The translations under genes and the position numbers were made by a program. Positions 9,501 through 17,646 of a DNA stretch of 64,000 bases are shown here, piece by piece. The DNA comes from a virus. The stretch lies in the IMG/VR virus record IMGVR_UViG_3300023184_000033, positions 99,825 to 163,824 of that record, one strand, 5' to 3'. The first letter of the stretch is position 1. The number at the start of each line of letters is the position of its first letter. The notes beneath the pieces are model-generated. The model searched no databases. It was not told where the DNA came from and was given only the letters and a program-made list of their open reading frames with translations.

Positions 9501-11409
9501 CACTACTCCAACTTCCCAAATATGAAGAAGTTAAAGGATATTCATATACACCGTCAATTTGATACACATCAGACTTTAATAAACTATAAGCGTTTGTGTT
9601 TGAAATGCTTAATTCTGTCCCAACATATTTTAATACAGCAGTTTTTTGTTTATAAGAATCGTTTGTTGTATGAATACGTGCAATAATGTTTACGTTACGA
9701 CCATTATAAATGTTAGAACCAAAATTAACTGTTGCTTGATATGCTGTAGGTAGAGTTACACTAGCATTATCCATTGGAATAAATGTTCCACTAGTTGTTT
9801 CTACCGCAATATAGTTATCAATAATATTTGGTCCTGAACCTGAACCAACAAACGCATCGGTAGATTTGCAAGAAATACTTACTGTATTACCAGAAATTGT
9901 TCCTGTAAAATTTTGATTGTAATAGTATTCAACATTACGTAAATTTTTCACATATGATCTTGGCAATGTGAACAACATTGAGTTGTAATCAGAAAGATAT
10001 AATTGAGTACCTTTACCATCAACTTGAGCTGAACTATCAATCAAACATTTGAATGTTGGTGTTGAATAGTTGCCACCATTTGGTGCAGTCAATGATTTTA
10101 CAGAAGAAAATTGACTAGAAGTTAGTGTGCTATTGTCTAGGTATAATGCATAAATTGCAGCTGCACCCACGCCACTTACATATTCAATACCTTTAATGTA
10201 TGTCGTACCAATTCTAGAAGAAGAACTTGTGGGTGTTGTGATGTTATGTAATTCAACTAATGTGGATGTATTAATGTTTGGTAATCCACCAACAAGACTA
10301 CTTACGAGTGTGTAATTTCCATAAGCAGAATTGATAATGTAAGAATTATCTGTGCCAGTTGTACGTGATTTATCTACTGAAATTGTTGTTGTGGAAATTG
10401 TTTCAACTTCATACCCCTGGACAAATGCAGAACCAGGACTCACCTTCAACACTAATTTGTCCAAATCTTGTGGGTCATTAATAATGGTTGGAATAAAATT
10501 CTTAATGATGAAGTCGCCACTAGTGTCAAATGTTCTTTTAGCCATTGTATCCATGATGGCAGAATATATGGGTGTTCTTTGGTCAGTTAATAAATTGCCG
10601 TCTTTAATGGAAACCAATTGAATAAAGTTTGGATATGTGACCGCAGTATCTGTGTACGTCTGTGTCGTTAACTGTAAGTCAATCTTATAACGGTCTGCAC
10701 CAGGAGCAAGATAGTTTGATGCACCAAGAGCTGGATCCAATAAGGATGAATCATCAGCATAATCTATTACTGATTCTACAATATTTAAACCAACAACACC
10801 CGAAGCTATTTTTGAATATTTACCAACAACAACAGATTGTTCCGCACAGTATAAGAACGTACCATTACCAAAAAATACACCTTCGGAAATGTGAAAAATT
10901 AGAGATGAACCAGATGCTGATGTGGCCGCACTAGTAAAATAATTAACGCCAGTATTTGAATTTTTATTTAATGTCGCATAGAAATTTGTGTTATCAGAAA
11001 ACGGAGTCTGGCTACCACTAACAATACTTACATGCAGTGTTGGCAAATCAGTTGCTGTTGCTGGCGTATATTTTTTAACGAGAGCAATTTTACCAGTTGA
11101 AGTTTCAACAATATATTGACCTTCAATTGTAGTATAATCTACATTAACAATCGTTGTTCCGTTATCATAACTTGGATTTACTTTTAAATAGAATACACTA
11201 TCATCTAGTTGGTGTTGACCACCTTTGACTACTGAACCTTCAGCAAAAATATTTGATGCAAAACTTCCAATTTGGTTACCCAAAATAGATTGCATCTGTG
11301 TGAGTTCTCTCGCTTGAACGGCTCTACCTGGTCTAAACAATACACGGTAAAACGCTTTTGCGGGATCAAAATCATCATAGTATGGGTCAACATTAAAATT
11401 CAGAGCCAT
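3559..11409 (-). CDS. Giant DUF4815-type baseplate wedge / fibre protein (gp10 position)
   Basis: 2616 residues. The N-terminus (MALNFNVDPYYDDF...FYRVLFRPGRAVQARELTQMQ) and the C-terminal part (TDPLAQTFFVP..., VYLQPGEYAIVVGS) match the DUF4815 structural protein of T4-like cyanophages, which occupies the gp10 baseplate-wedge position. Between them lie a long Ser/Thr/Asn-rich series of Ig-like segments (NVGAGVSVPYTI and NVGGSVIVPFTI show the repeat), a DUF4214-like stretch (DFRKFATQGIDAFGQWHYE..., later NPDLGGFIYWLNAYYA), and a PA14/galactose-binding-like segment (ISFGADDDVEVWIDN). It probably forms the wedge periphery and carries adhesive domains. The insertions make it much longer than T4 gp10. 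Domain names other than DUF4815 are less certain. Confidence 0.75.
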   Translation of the reverse strand: MALNFNVDPYYDDFDPAKAFYRVLFRPGRAVQARELTQMQSILGNQIGSFASNIFAEGSVVKGGQHQLDDSVFYLKVNPSYDNGTTIVNVDYTTIEGQYIVETSTGKIALVKKYTPATATDLPTLHVSIVSGSQTPFSDNTNFYATLNKNSNTGVNYFTSAATSASGSSLIFHISEGVFFGNGTFLYCAEQSVVVGKYSKIASGVVGLNIVESVIDYADDSSLLDPALGASNYLAPGADRYKIDLQLTTQTYTDTAVTYPNFIQLVSIKDGNLLTDQRTPIYSAIMDTMAKRTFDTSGDFIIKNFIPTIINDPQDLDKLVLKVSPGSAFVQGYEVETISTTTISVDKSRTTGTDNSYIINSAYGNYTLVSSLVGGLPNINTSTLVELHNITTPTSSSSRIGTTYIKGIEYVSGVGAAAIYALYLDNSTLTSSQFSSVKSLTAPNGGNYSTPTFKCLIDSSAQVDGKGTQLYLSDYNSMLFTLPRSYVKNLRNVEYYYNQNFTGTISGNTVSISCKSTDAFVGSGSGPNIIDNYIAVETTSGTFIPMDNASVTLPTAYQATVNFGSNIYNGRNVNIIARIHTTNDSYKQKTAVLKYVGTELSISNTNAYSLLKSDVYQIDGVYEYPLTSSYLGSWSSATTYNSGDVVSVSGIAYISISGTNLNNTPSTSTGNWTVLDNKVTLYSLDTGQRDTIYDHASINRKSAPQSTIKVLPVYSYFTHSGLGYISPESYPIDYGIIPTYKSLVTGKVVSLSDCIDFRPRRVDDTTTYSLASHQIPTTNNYQNVIADITYYLGRIDKVVLTRDGLFKDIQGIPDVKPQPPANQSDAVTLYVLDFSPYTYRETDVGLQVIPHKRYTMKDISNLDTRLTNMEYYTSLNFLETQVNSQVVTDNNGNTQFKNGFIVDSFVGSGVGDVGSNEYRASIDYTNKLARPLYLSENVKLNYTRESSNTVISGNSAFSSLITVPYVSEVMPGGNQPIASGSIKVNPFDVVAYVGEIKLSPQSDVWFDIVTPPVVIVNTNGENDNYSAYSSVETQWNAWQTLWSGEQTTDTINSVLGTNTVRNVSGQVGTPQNSQILSSPPGVVTSSSTATVNQTVIPYARKKEISFRVDGMSPKTNLYLYMNGLNMTSYLLPDGYTSLINNSGISPHDMAVYTDSSGSASGKICIPNDNDVKFLTGNINIVLCDSPISIALGKSYASTTFYAQGLLQTLSPLIVSTKPNQDIITRLSLNGTDNSSITTKNVGAITTAALPDASYTLTPDYTTIREGGVINFIFNVQNAPAGKTYNANISGSIVNTDLGNGFVRGNTIIRTIGTNSKNQAIVSIPINSGAISSYVNKYITLEVDVPTDTGNPQYKGPQQLLCNVAIQSAFVPTFSVAANSSIVAGNTIQSIFSASSIPSNQTVYYAITSTANTNEYSVVSSKGNQTSGAFTINSPSGSNTLLYQVNSNYAMRGSDVFTIQYTWGTGNTSSKSVNVPISAIKSYMLVANTSQIQPSLGTALNIGKTANVTLSTVNVGAGVSVPYTITGVESANIAGASLTGSFTTDSNGNASVLLTSASVVNDIKNVKLKLNSILPEVYAGFTINATPIVPIELSAKNSSGVNLSTSTSCIQNDKISFNVVNGPNNGNYYAVSNYGERIPASGTLPLSPPGTTTTLDYVVTRVGSYIWTFYFNDNRQATTSFYSGPKAAVYSVSGPTSINMSETLTYVVTSTNVGGSVIVPFTISNVDGMWLTKGATSSTNTVLNVSGGFNYTAYVNSYADIKSLFNDGATGTNSYASNTFSGGYTKIYATVELEAIAYFANADFRKFATQGIDAFGQWHYEKYGKAENRTIPRLDIITGTISVSDTTPATIAIYINPLNGYSKSTATVELKLDAPISQNKTTTIQSTASAVSVATGVLLTKPKIGDFVDSSLTMKEAIEAYTYLITTQTYNQAIADPNSRTPAGGGKIWLNAAMKAEAIAITGPTILSYYRNPANLNRNPDLGGFIYWLNAYYALQQGSTTTSPIVYAITGAGTGLTNNTGVEFVAANAVYPVAEGDNTNLKSGQTFTIYRNFTTTQAFGSNHTISFGADDDVEVWIDNEPIGKYKNSEHWKTPAWPNSNDGKLYIDVTVNWLAPGAHQIKCKIDNQGTTGAATTWGTNPSWYAATIKNAAGGTIWTSRGALAAENIIMGGTQFGLTALQADAKIRADFEAAAKANKEPFGSRTSFIACTTDPLAQTFFVPAGIYPNGVFLTGVSLYFESVDDKLPVFAQIRPTVNGYPNSTKVIPSSTVWKNPYDINTSTDASVETLFRFADPVYLQPGEYAIVVGSNSSKTKVYYATVGQKQIGSTNTVSEQPNIGSLFISQNGSTWTADQSSDLSFKLYYAQFDTTKTYEATFKSDAPAQAFDFEIVDLISQELDFNNTTSIDYSMMNQNDGIFDTSYTPLLANKNTVLKKYRNNTAYGDTLVKAKLATLDKNISPVIDLDRMSMIMINNIINDRVDVTIPETTASGGNASAKYVTRSVTLASGFDAKGIKVTFDANMQSGTSFDVFVKVLAADDVSAFTTKPWILVPNIDSVTKNSSSYTDFIEQNYFLDNISYTSNGVIHNSFQTFAVKVVMYSGATEIVPQIKKFRAIAIS

Positions 11410-11418
11410 TTTTTTCCT

Positions 11419-12786
11419 TTAGTATCCCAATACAAACTTAAATTGTTCTATTCCATCAACACTTCTTTGAATTCCACTTCTGTTCTCTATATATGAAACA
11501 TATCCTGAAAACGGTACGATATTTGGTTGATTATATAACAACAGTGTTCGAGCTGTTTTTGAATCTGTTCCAAAAATTGGAGCATTCGTAACATTACTGC
11601 CTGATATATTTATAAGCTTAACCACGTTGGATGCTGGGTCAAAATCTAAAACTGTTGCAGTAAGTGTTGGATTTGTAATTTCACCTTGATATACAATTTC
11701 ACCTAAATTAAACACACCAAATCCTGGTGCAACGTTTACGATTGTAGACAAGTCATAAATTGGATCAGAAGCTATACCTGTAGGATCATCCAAAGCAGAA
11801 GGATTCACCAACATTCCTAATTGGTGATATGTAATATCTGTTGGCACATAACCACCTTCGGAACCATCAAACTCACAGGTGAGCATAACGTTTGTGCAAC
11901 CCAACTCAGGCACAGGATCATAACCGTGGCCACCTGGAGGTGAAATTGGTGCGTTTGCAGTTGCACCAGAGCCTAGAGTTGAGTTAATTGCAATATTTGC
12001 AAATGTGTATCCTACACCTGGATTTGTAACTGCAATATCAGTAACTTGGCCACCAGAAACAATTGCAGTTGCCGTTGCACCAACACCATCACCAGTTACA
12101 ACTATAGAGATAGCTGCATTTGCGGGATCATATCCTGAACCAGGATTTGTTATATTAATAACTTCAATGTCACCTGCGCCAACATTATTTTTTGCGAATG
12201 AAAAACTTGATGCGCCCAAAGGAACAGGAAGCCAAGTTGTGTCTAAGAAATTGATTTTAGAACCCGAGTCGATGGTATACATGAATTTCCATTTGTACAA
12301 ATCGGCACCCTCATAGATTCCATTTGCACCATAAGTTCCAGGTTCAAAGTATGGTTCATATGTGGATAGTCCACCATTATTGTTCCACAAACATTTGAAA
12401 ACTTGGTCATAACGATTCTTAACATAAAATGTTTTGATTAAGTTGTCGTTTGAATCTAATCCAAACATCTCAACATCGTCACGATAGTAATCATATACAC
12501 GATTTGCATCCCAATCAACCCTACGGATCACTGGAGAGATATTGTTTGTGTTGATTTTTTTCATAACAAACATGTTCTTAAAGATATTTTTAAGAGATTT
12601 TTGTGTCTGAGTTGGTACTGGTGGATTTTCATTGTTCAACCAAGGATCAACTTGAGCTAAGAAACAATAGATAGTTGCCAGAGGAACGTTACTTGGTGGA
12701 ACAACAGCTACAGGTGAATAGTACGTCTGTAGAACCTGAGAGGTCTTTGTTCCGTTTGTGAGTAGATTAGGATATTGTTGTGCCAT
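11419..12786 (-). CDS. 8: Baseplate wedge subunit gp8
   Basis: 455 residues. The N-terminal half (VDPWLNNENPPVPTQT..., VIRRVDWDANRVYDYYRDD..., YDQVFKCLWNN, YKWKFMYTID) is the conserved part of T4-type gp8, which links the inner baseplate wedge (gp6/gp7) to gp10. The middle carries GSGYDPANA/GVGYTFANI repeats, a beta motif also seen in the gp6 and gp7 homologues of this window. It lies directly before the gp10-position gene, as in T4. The homologue call is confident. Confidence 0.85.
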   Translation of the reverse strand: MAQQYPNLLTNGTKTSQVLQTYYSPVAVVPPSNVPLATIYCFLAQVDPWLNNENPPVPTQTQKSLKNIFKNMFVMKKINTNNISPVIRRVDWDANRVYDYYRDDVEMFGLDSNDNLIKTFYVKNRYDQVFKCLWNNNGGLSTYEPYFEPGTYGANGIYEGADLYKWKFMYTIDSGSKINFLDTTWLPVPLGASSFSFAKNNVGAGDIEVINITNPGSGYDPANAAISIVVTGDGVGATATAIVSGGQVTDIAVTNPGVGYTFANIAINSTLGSGATANAPISPPGGHGYDPVPELGCTNVMLTCEFDGSEGGYVPTDITYHQLGMLVNPSALDDPTGIASDPIYDLSTIVNVAPGFGVFNLGEIVYQGEITNPTLTATVLDFDPASNVVKLINISGSNVTNAPIFGTDSKTARTLLLYNQPNIVPFSGYVSYIENRSGIQRSVDGIEQFKFVLGY

Positions 12787-12801
12787 AGTCTTTATTTATC
12801 G

Positions 12802-14733
12802 TTACTTTGTAATGGATACAAAGGTATTTGCAAGTGTTCCATCCATACTCCAGTATTTTACATAGATGGTTGATGTGCCTGGAATATTATATGATGTTGA
12901 ATTAACTGTTGAGTTGAGAGCAGAAACTCCGTGTGTGAATGTTTGGTTTGTGCCAGCAGTATTTGTAATCCATGCATCAACGACTTTACCTGTTACAAAA
13001 TTAGACAATGTAACTACTAAACCTGTTGCAGTCTGAGCACGAACGACAGAATTGTTTGCAAAGTCAATTGTAATTGCAGTCTGTGAACTTGGGTAAATGT
13101 TTGGTGTATAGATGAAACCTTTTTGTGGACTAACAGCACCACTAAATATTACAGAGTCTGCATTGAACGATGCGACTTTTTGAATTGTATTTGAACCATT
13201 TGGTGTATTCCAGAATTCAATACGAGTTCCTCTTGCAGTATCACTAAATGACTCGCCTGCAACCAAGTCAATCTTTGTTGGTGATGATGATGGGAATTGT
13301 GTTCCAGTAAAACCATTACCAACAATACGCATCAGAACATCATTGTTTGCAACAGCTGCAGGTGCGGTAACAGAACCACGACCCATACGACCAACTAAAA
13401 CTGGGTAGGTATTTTGACCAAAACTATCCATAACAACACGTGTTACTGTGTTGGCTTTACCGGTCATCTGTAACAAGTAGTTTGTATTCGATGAAGCATA
13501 AGCTGAGTTTGCACCAGTAATTTGTACAAGTGCAACGTTAGGGTCAAAAGTACTATTGTTAAAGTCAACAAGTACTCCGTTGGTTACCAGATTTCCTGTT
13601 ATAGCAAGGTCTTTGGTGATGTTTGTAGTACGATTAATAACCAAATTAGCTGTTGCAATCGATTGGCCAATAACCATATCAACGTTGGTCAATGAAGAAT
13701 AAATTGCATTGTTTGATAAAGTTAAGTTACCAATATTACCGGTATTACCAGTAACTGTACCAATAACTGTTACATTTCCCGGTGTTGTCAGAGTTCCTGT
13801 GCTATTAAATGTCCAATTATTGGATCCGAATCCAAGTAATAAAGTATAATTTTGAGTTGTAATTGTAGATATGGAAGGACTTGACGCTGGATTTGTTGTT
13901 GTAACTGTTAGAATATTGTTTACATTCATTGTTCCTGCTACGTTCAAATCGCCACCAAATGTGCCTGATGTGTTGGCCAATGCATTGTTTGCTTTATTGA
14001 ACGCAGCCCATGCAGCATTGTTGGCCGTAGTTATGTTGGTATTCTGTGTTACATCAACACCAGTCTGATATACAATACTATTTGAATTGGTATTTGCTAA
14101 TGTAAACGCAGCAACAGTATATGCAAGAGTTGCTGCAGCCGTATTCTGTACAGTACCATCATTAAATGTCAATGTCTTTCCGTTTACCAACCGCAAACCA
14201 TCAGAAGTAACTTTTGCAATTACATTTGCAGAAGTACCGCCACCAGCAATGAAACGTGTTTCTGTATTTGATGACGTTGTACCAACAATCAAGTTACCAC
14301 CAACAGCACCACTTGTATTACCTTGTACATACAGATAACCACTCATAGGTTCAATCGCCGTACCAATGTTATTGAATTCAGAACCAGGAGCGTAATCCTT
14401 GTTTGCAAATCCCATATCAACAAAGTATGTTGAATCTGTACCTGTGTTTGCAGTAATCACGTGGTCAGCAGTACCACCATTACTCAAATTAATAAAGTTG
14501 GTTTGCACGTAACTTTCACCTCGAAGTGCAAACTGTGCAACAGTATTTGGTAATGTGATAGCATTATTACCAACATTCAGTACATTGTTTGCATAAAGAC
14601 CGGCAGCAAGTGTTGTGGCTGTAAACTTACCTGTAATACCAGCTTGTGCATCAACAGCAACGAACACGGTGTTCGATGTGTTAGCATTCAGCTGAGTTAT
14701 TAAAGGTAATTGCGTAATCTTAATCGTTGACAT
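12802..14733 (-). CDS. Tail fibre / baseplate-attached adhesin
   Basis: 643 residues, rich in Asn, Thr, Gly and Val, with beta-solenoid-like repeats (GNTGNIGNLTLSNNAIY, VNNILTVTTTNP). The N-terminus (MSTIKITQLPLITQLN) is the start often seen in fibre and neck-whisker-like virion proteins of exo-T-even phages. The C-terminus lacks an S74 domain. It lies between gp7-like and gp8, so it is probably an appendage anchored on the wedge. Function is inferred from composition and position only. Confidence 0.6.
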   Translation of the reverse strand: MSTIKITQLPLITQLNANTSNTVFVAVDAQAGITGKFTATTLAAGLYANNVLNVGNNAITLPNTVAQFALRGESYVQTNFINLSNGGTADHVITANTGTDSTYFVDMGFANKDYAPGSEFNNIGTAIEPMSGYLYVQGNTSGAVGGNLIVGTTSSNTETRFIAGGGTSANVIAKVTSDGLRLVNGKTLTFNDGTVQNTAAATLAYTVAAFTLANTNSNSIVYQTGVDVTQNTNITTANNAAWAAFNKANNALANTSGTFGGDLNVAGTMNVNNILTVTTTNPASSPSISTITTQNYTLLLGFGSNNWTFNSTGTLTTPGNVTVIGTVTGNTGNIGNLTLSNNAIYSSLTNVDMVIGQSIATANLVINRTTNITKDLAITGNLVTNGVLVDFNNSTFDPNVALVQITGANSAYASSNTNYLLQMTGKANTVTRVVMDSFGQNTYPVLVGRMGRGSVTAPAAVANNDVLMRIVGNGFTGTQFPSSSPTKIDLVAGESFSDTARGTRIEFWNTPNGSNTIQKVASFNADSVIFSGAVSPQKGFIYTPNIYPSSQTAITIDFANNSVVRAQTATGLVVTLSNFVTGKVVDAWITNTAGTNQTFTHGVSALNSTVNSTSYNIPGTSTIYVKYWSMDGTLANTFVSITK

Positions 14734-14736
14734 TCT

Positions 14737-17646
14737 TTACTCCAGTATTAATATACTACCGTCTTCTGTTGTTAATGAGAAACCATCTTCCGTTACTAAT
14801 TCAGGAACGTATTCTAGTCCAATTGGTCCAATAATTCTTACACTCTTACCACTTGCTTGTATAGTTCTGTTGACTGAAACAAAAGAATTGGCAATATTAG
14901 AAGTTACATTTGCTGATGTGTATAAAATTCCATGTTCATAATCTACTGATGATACAGTATATGTGTTAGTTGAAATCTTAATTAAATCACCAGCAAACAC
15001 AATGTCTTTTAATGGGTATGCAGTATTACTGTAAACGCCATTGTTCATTACATTGTAAGAATTTGTAATTGCTCTGATATTTATTATCTTAGTGTTGGCA
15101 TTGGCCGACACATATGCAACATTTGAATATGTTAAGAATACACTATCTTTTAATGTGATTAGGTTGTTTGCATAATCAACACCAATAACTTCAGACCTAA
15201 CATTAGGTCCATGTGATGTTGACATGTAAAACACAGAGTTTGGTATTCCAGATTGATTTGTGAATATGAATGTTGCAATGTTTGCACCAGCCGTATTACT
15301 CAACAATACTTTGTTATTGCTGTGGTTTGTAAAGTTAGCCACAATTTTTGCAGCGCTTGCGGAGTCTCCAGTATAATCTTGTAAGTGTACAGCTTTATAT
15401 AAAGCATTTAGACCGGCAACTTTAATGTTTGTATTTGACCTTAATGCATAACGACCTCTGAGTTTTGTTCCAGCAGGATGCAATAAATTCAGTACAACGT
15501 TTCTATACTTTTCAATTTCTCTCTCAACTGTAATTTGATAAGTGAAGTCATTGTAAATATCACTTTCAAGTACATCAAACGAACTTGGTTGACCAGATGT
15601 GTCTAAGTATTGACCTTGACTGAACACCAATCCGTTTAAGAAAGATGCTTGTGCTAAAGCTGCACCATCACCATAGTTTTTAATACCAAATCCATTATAA
15701 TCAGGACTTCCAATATAATATCTGTTTGCCTCAGCCGCAGTATTGGCCATTCTTAGATTGATATTTTTATTTTCAATCACCAATGGCAATCTTGGATTTG
15801 GTTGTGAGTTGTAATTGAAAACCCGAATGTTATACAATGAATTGAATGTGTTTATATCACCATTTAATAATCTAACCGAATCCACAAATCCGGAATATGA
15901 TGTGGTCTTAGGAGAATTACCTTGATAGATAAAGTCGCCGGCTGAAGGCAACAAAAGAATGTCTGCATTTGACACTAAAATGTCCTGCACAGAAAGAGAA
16001 ACATTTGGTGAAGAAACATAATCTTCACCATTATTAGTTAAGTTGATTGTTGTGACAGAACCAATCTTTTGTGTGGCCACAGAGAATGATGCACCAGCAC
16101 CCAAGATACCCGGAACAAAAAGACTTGCGTTAGCAGCTTGTGTGTTACTAGAAACAACTGTTACTGTTGGTAAAAATTCATTGTTGTAACCCATGCCACC
16201 CAATGGATAATTTTGTGGCCTTGCAGTATTACTTCGATAAACATAACGGACACCAGTAATCGAACCTGCTGAGTTTACTGTGATGTTTGCTTGAGCGCCA
16301 TATCCATTACCACCAGTAATTCTAATAACATCATTTGCACGATAACCACGGCCAGCATTTGCAATTTGTATTGGTGCAAGAATGCCTAGTTTATCTAAAA
16401 AGGCATCACCATTAATATCGGTTTTCTGAGTACTGTATGCAGTAACTTCTGGTAATTTTGAAATACCACCGCCACCATTAATAACTGCAACAGAAGAAAT
16501 GGGGAATGTTGAAAACGAAATAAAGTTTAATGTATTACCAATTGATGTGTTTGCATTTGACCATGCGGAGTTTACAAAGTTGTAATTGTTTGCATTGAGT
16601 ACTACAGCCAATTTGCCATAAATTGAATCTGTTGGAAACATAAACACATTAGCTTGTGTATTTACATTTGGGTCAACAGAATACACAATTGCATTTGCAC
16701 CTGGAGCATTAGTAATTGTTAATTTTGTATACGGATACAAAGAATAACCAAAACCACCTTTAATTGTATTGATACCTGTAATCGCACCAGACGTTACGGT
16801 ACCGATTTCAGCAGTAGCACCAATTGGTGTTTGAATATCAGGATTTAAACCACCATAAACAATTACGGGGTCACCAACTTGATATAATGTGCCTCGATTA
16901 AGTGGAACACCTTTATCATTATTTTTTAAGTTAATTTGACTAACTTGACCTACAACTTTACTTGTAAGAATTGTTCCATTAATTAAAATATTTTGATTAT
17001 TATTATCAACAATACGAATTGTTTCACCAGATTCGAACAGACGTTCGATGTTTGAAATAAAGACTTCAATTTTATTACCAACTAAAATTGCATTTTCAAT
17101 TGTTGCAATAGACTTGGATGTTTCACCAAAAACTCTTAGGTTTTTAGTTTGTAAGAATCTTAAATCACTTGTTGCAAGTTTAAGACTCTTTGCAACATAC
17201 CATGTACCGGCCGATGCCCGTAAAATTGTATCACTTGTTTTGTAATATTCAAAATCAGAATTATATAAAACACGAAACAAAAATTGATAGGATGCTGGCG
17301 TGCCTTTTGATTGATAGAGCTGTTTTGCAAATTTAACAGCTTTTTGTTGATTGACTAATGATTCTTTTGGAAAATATGGTAAAAAATCATTTACATAGTA
17401 ATCAATGAACGCATCAATTGTTGTGTCAATATCCTTATACTGTAAAAGATTTGAAGAACCAAAATTAGCACCTTGACCGGTACTAACAGCTTCAGTAACT
17501 GCTGAATTGGCGGTGTTGGCTAACTCAAGCCATTCATAGTAGGCCTGAAGAAATACCTGAAAATTACTGTATTCGGGATTTTCTCTTACGAATTGAGGTA
17601 ATTGATACGGTACAAGTAATGATGTTTTTTGTGTATTTGGTATCAT
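14737..17646 (-). CDS. 7: Baseplate wedge initiator, gp7-like
   Basis: 969 residues, close to T4 gp7 (about 1030). The N-terminus (YQLPQFVRENPEYSNF..FLQAYYEWLE) followed by KGTPASYQFLFRVLY is the form seen in T4-like phages with diverged gp7. The middle has several G-G-x-G-Y repeats (IKGGFGYSLYP, NAGRGYRAND) typical of wedge beta domains. Gene order gp25-gp6-this-gp8 equals T4 order, and that is the main reason for the gp7 call. The stop overlaps nothing, while the upstream gp6 gene ends 4 nt inside its start, so translation is coupled. Confidence 0.65.
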   Translation of the reverse strand: MIPNTQKTSLLVPYQLPQFVRENPEYSNFQVFLQAYYEWLELANTANSAVTEAVSTGQGANFGSSNLLQYKDIDTTIDAFIDYYVNDFLPYFPKESLVNQQKAVKFAKQLYQSKGTPASYQFLFRVLYNSDFEYYKTSDTILRASAGTWYVAKSLKLATSDLRFLQTKNLRVFGETSKSIATIENAILVGNKIEVFISNIERLFESGETIRIVDNNNQNILINGTILTSKVVGQVSQINLKNNDKGVPLNRGTLYQVGDPVIVYGGLNPDIQTPIGATAEIGTVTSGAITGINTIKGGFGYSLYPYTKLTITNAPGANAIVYSVDPNVNTQANVFMFPTDSIYGKLAVVLNANNYNFVNSAWSNANTSIGNTLNFISFSTFPISSVAVINGGGGISKLPEVTAYSTQKTDINGDAFLDKLGILAPIQIANAGRGYRANDVIRITGGNGYGAQANITVNSAGSITGVRYVYRSNTARPQNYPLGGMGYNNEFLPTVTVVSSNTQAANASLFVPGILGAGASFSVATQKIGSVTTINLTNNGEDYVSSPNVSLSVQDILVSNADILLLPSAGDFIYQGNSPKTTSYSGFVDSVRLLNGDINTFNSLYNIRVFNYNSQPNPRLPLVIENKNINLRMANTAAEANRYYIGSPDYNGFGIKNYGDGAALAQASFLNGLVFSQGQYLDTSGQPSSFDVLESDIYNDFTYQITVEREIEKYRNVVLNLLHPAGTKLRGRYALRSNTNIKVAGLNALYKAVHLQDYTGDSASAAKIVANFTNHSNNKVLLSNTAGANIATFIFTNQSGIPNSVFYMSTSHGPNVRSEVIGVDYANNLITLKDSVFLTYSNVAYVSANANTKIINIRAITNSYNVMNNGVYSNTAYPLKDIVFAGDLIKISTNTYTVSSVDYEHGILYTSANVTSNIANSFVSVNRTIQASGKSVRIIGPIGLEYVPELVTEDGFSLTTEDGSILILE

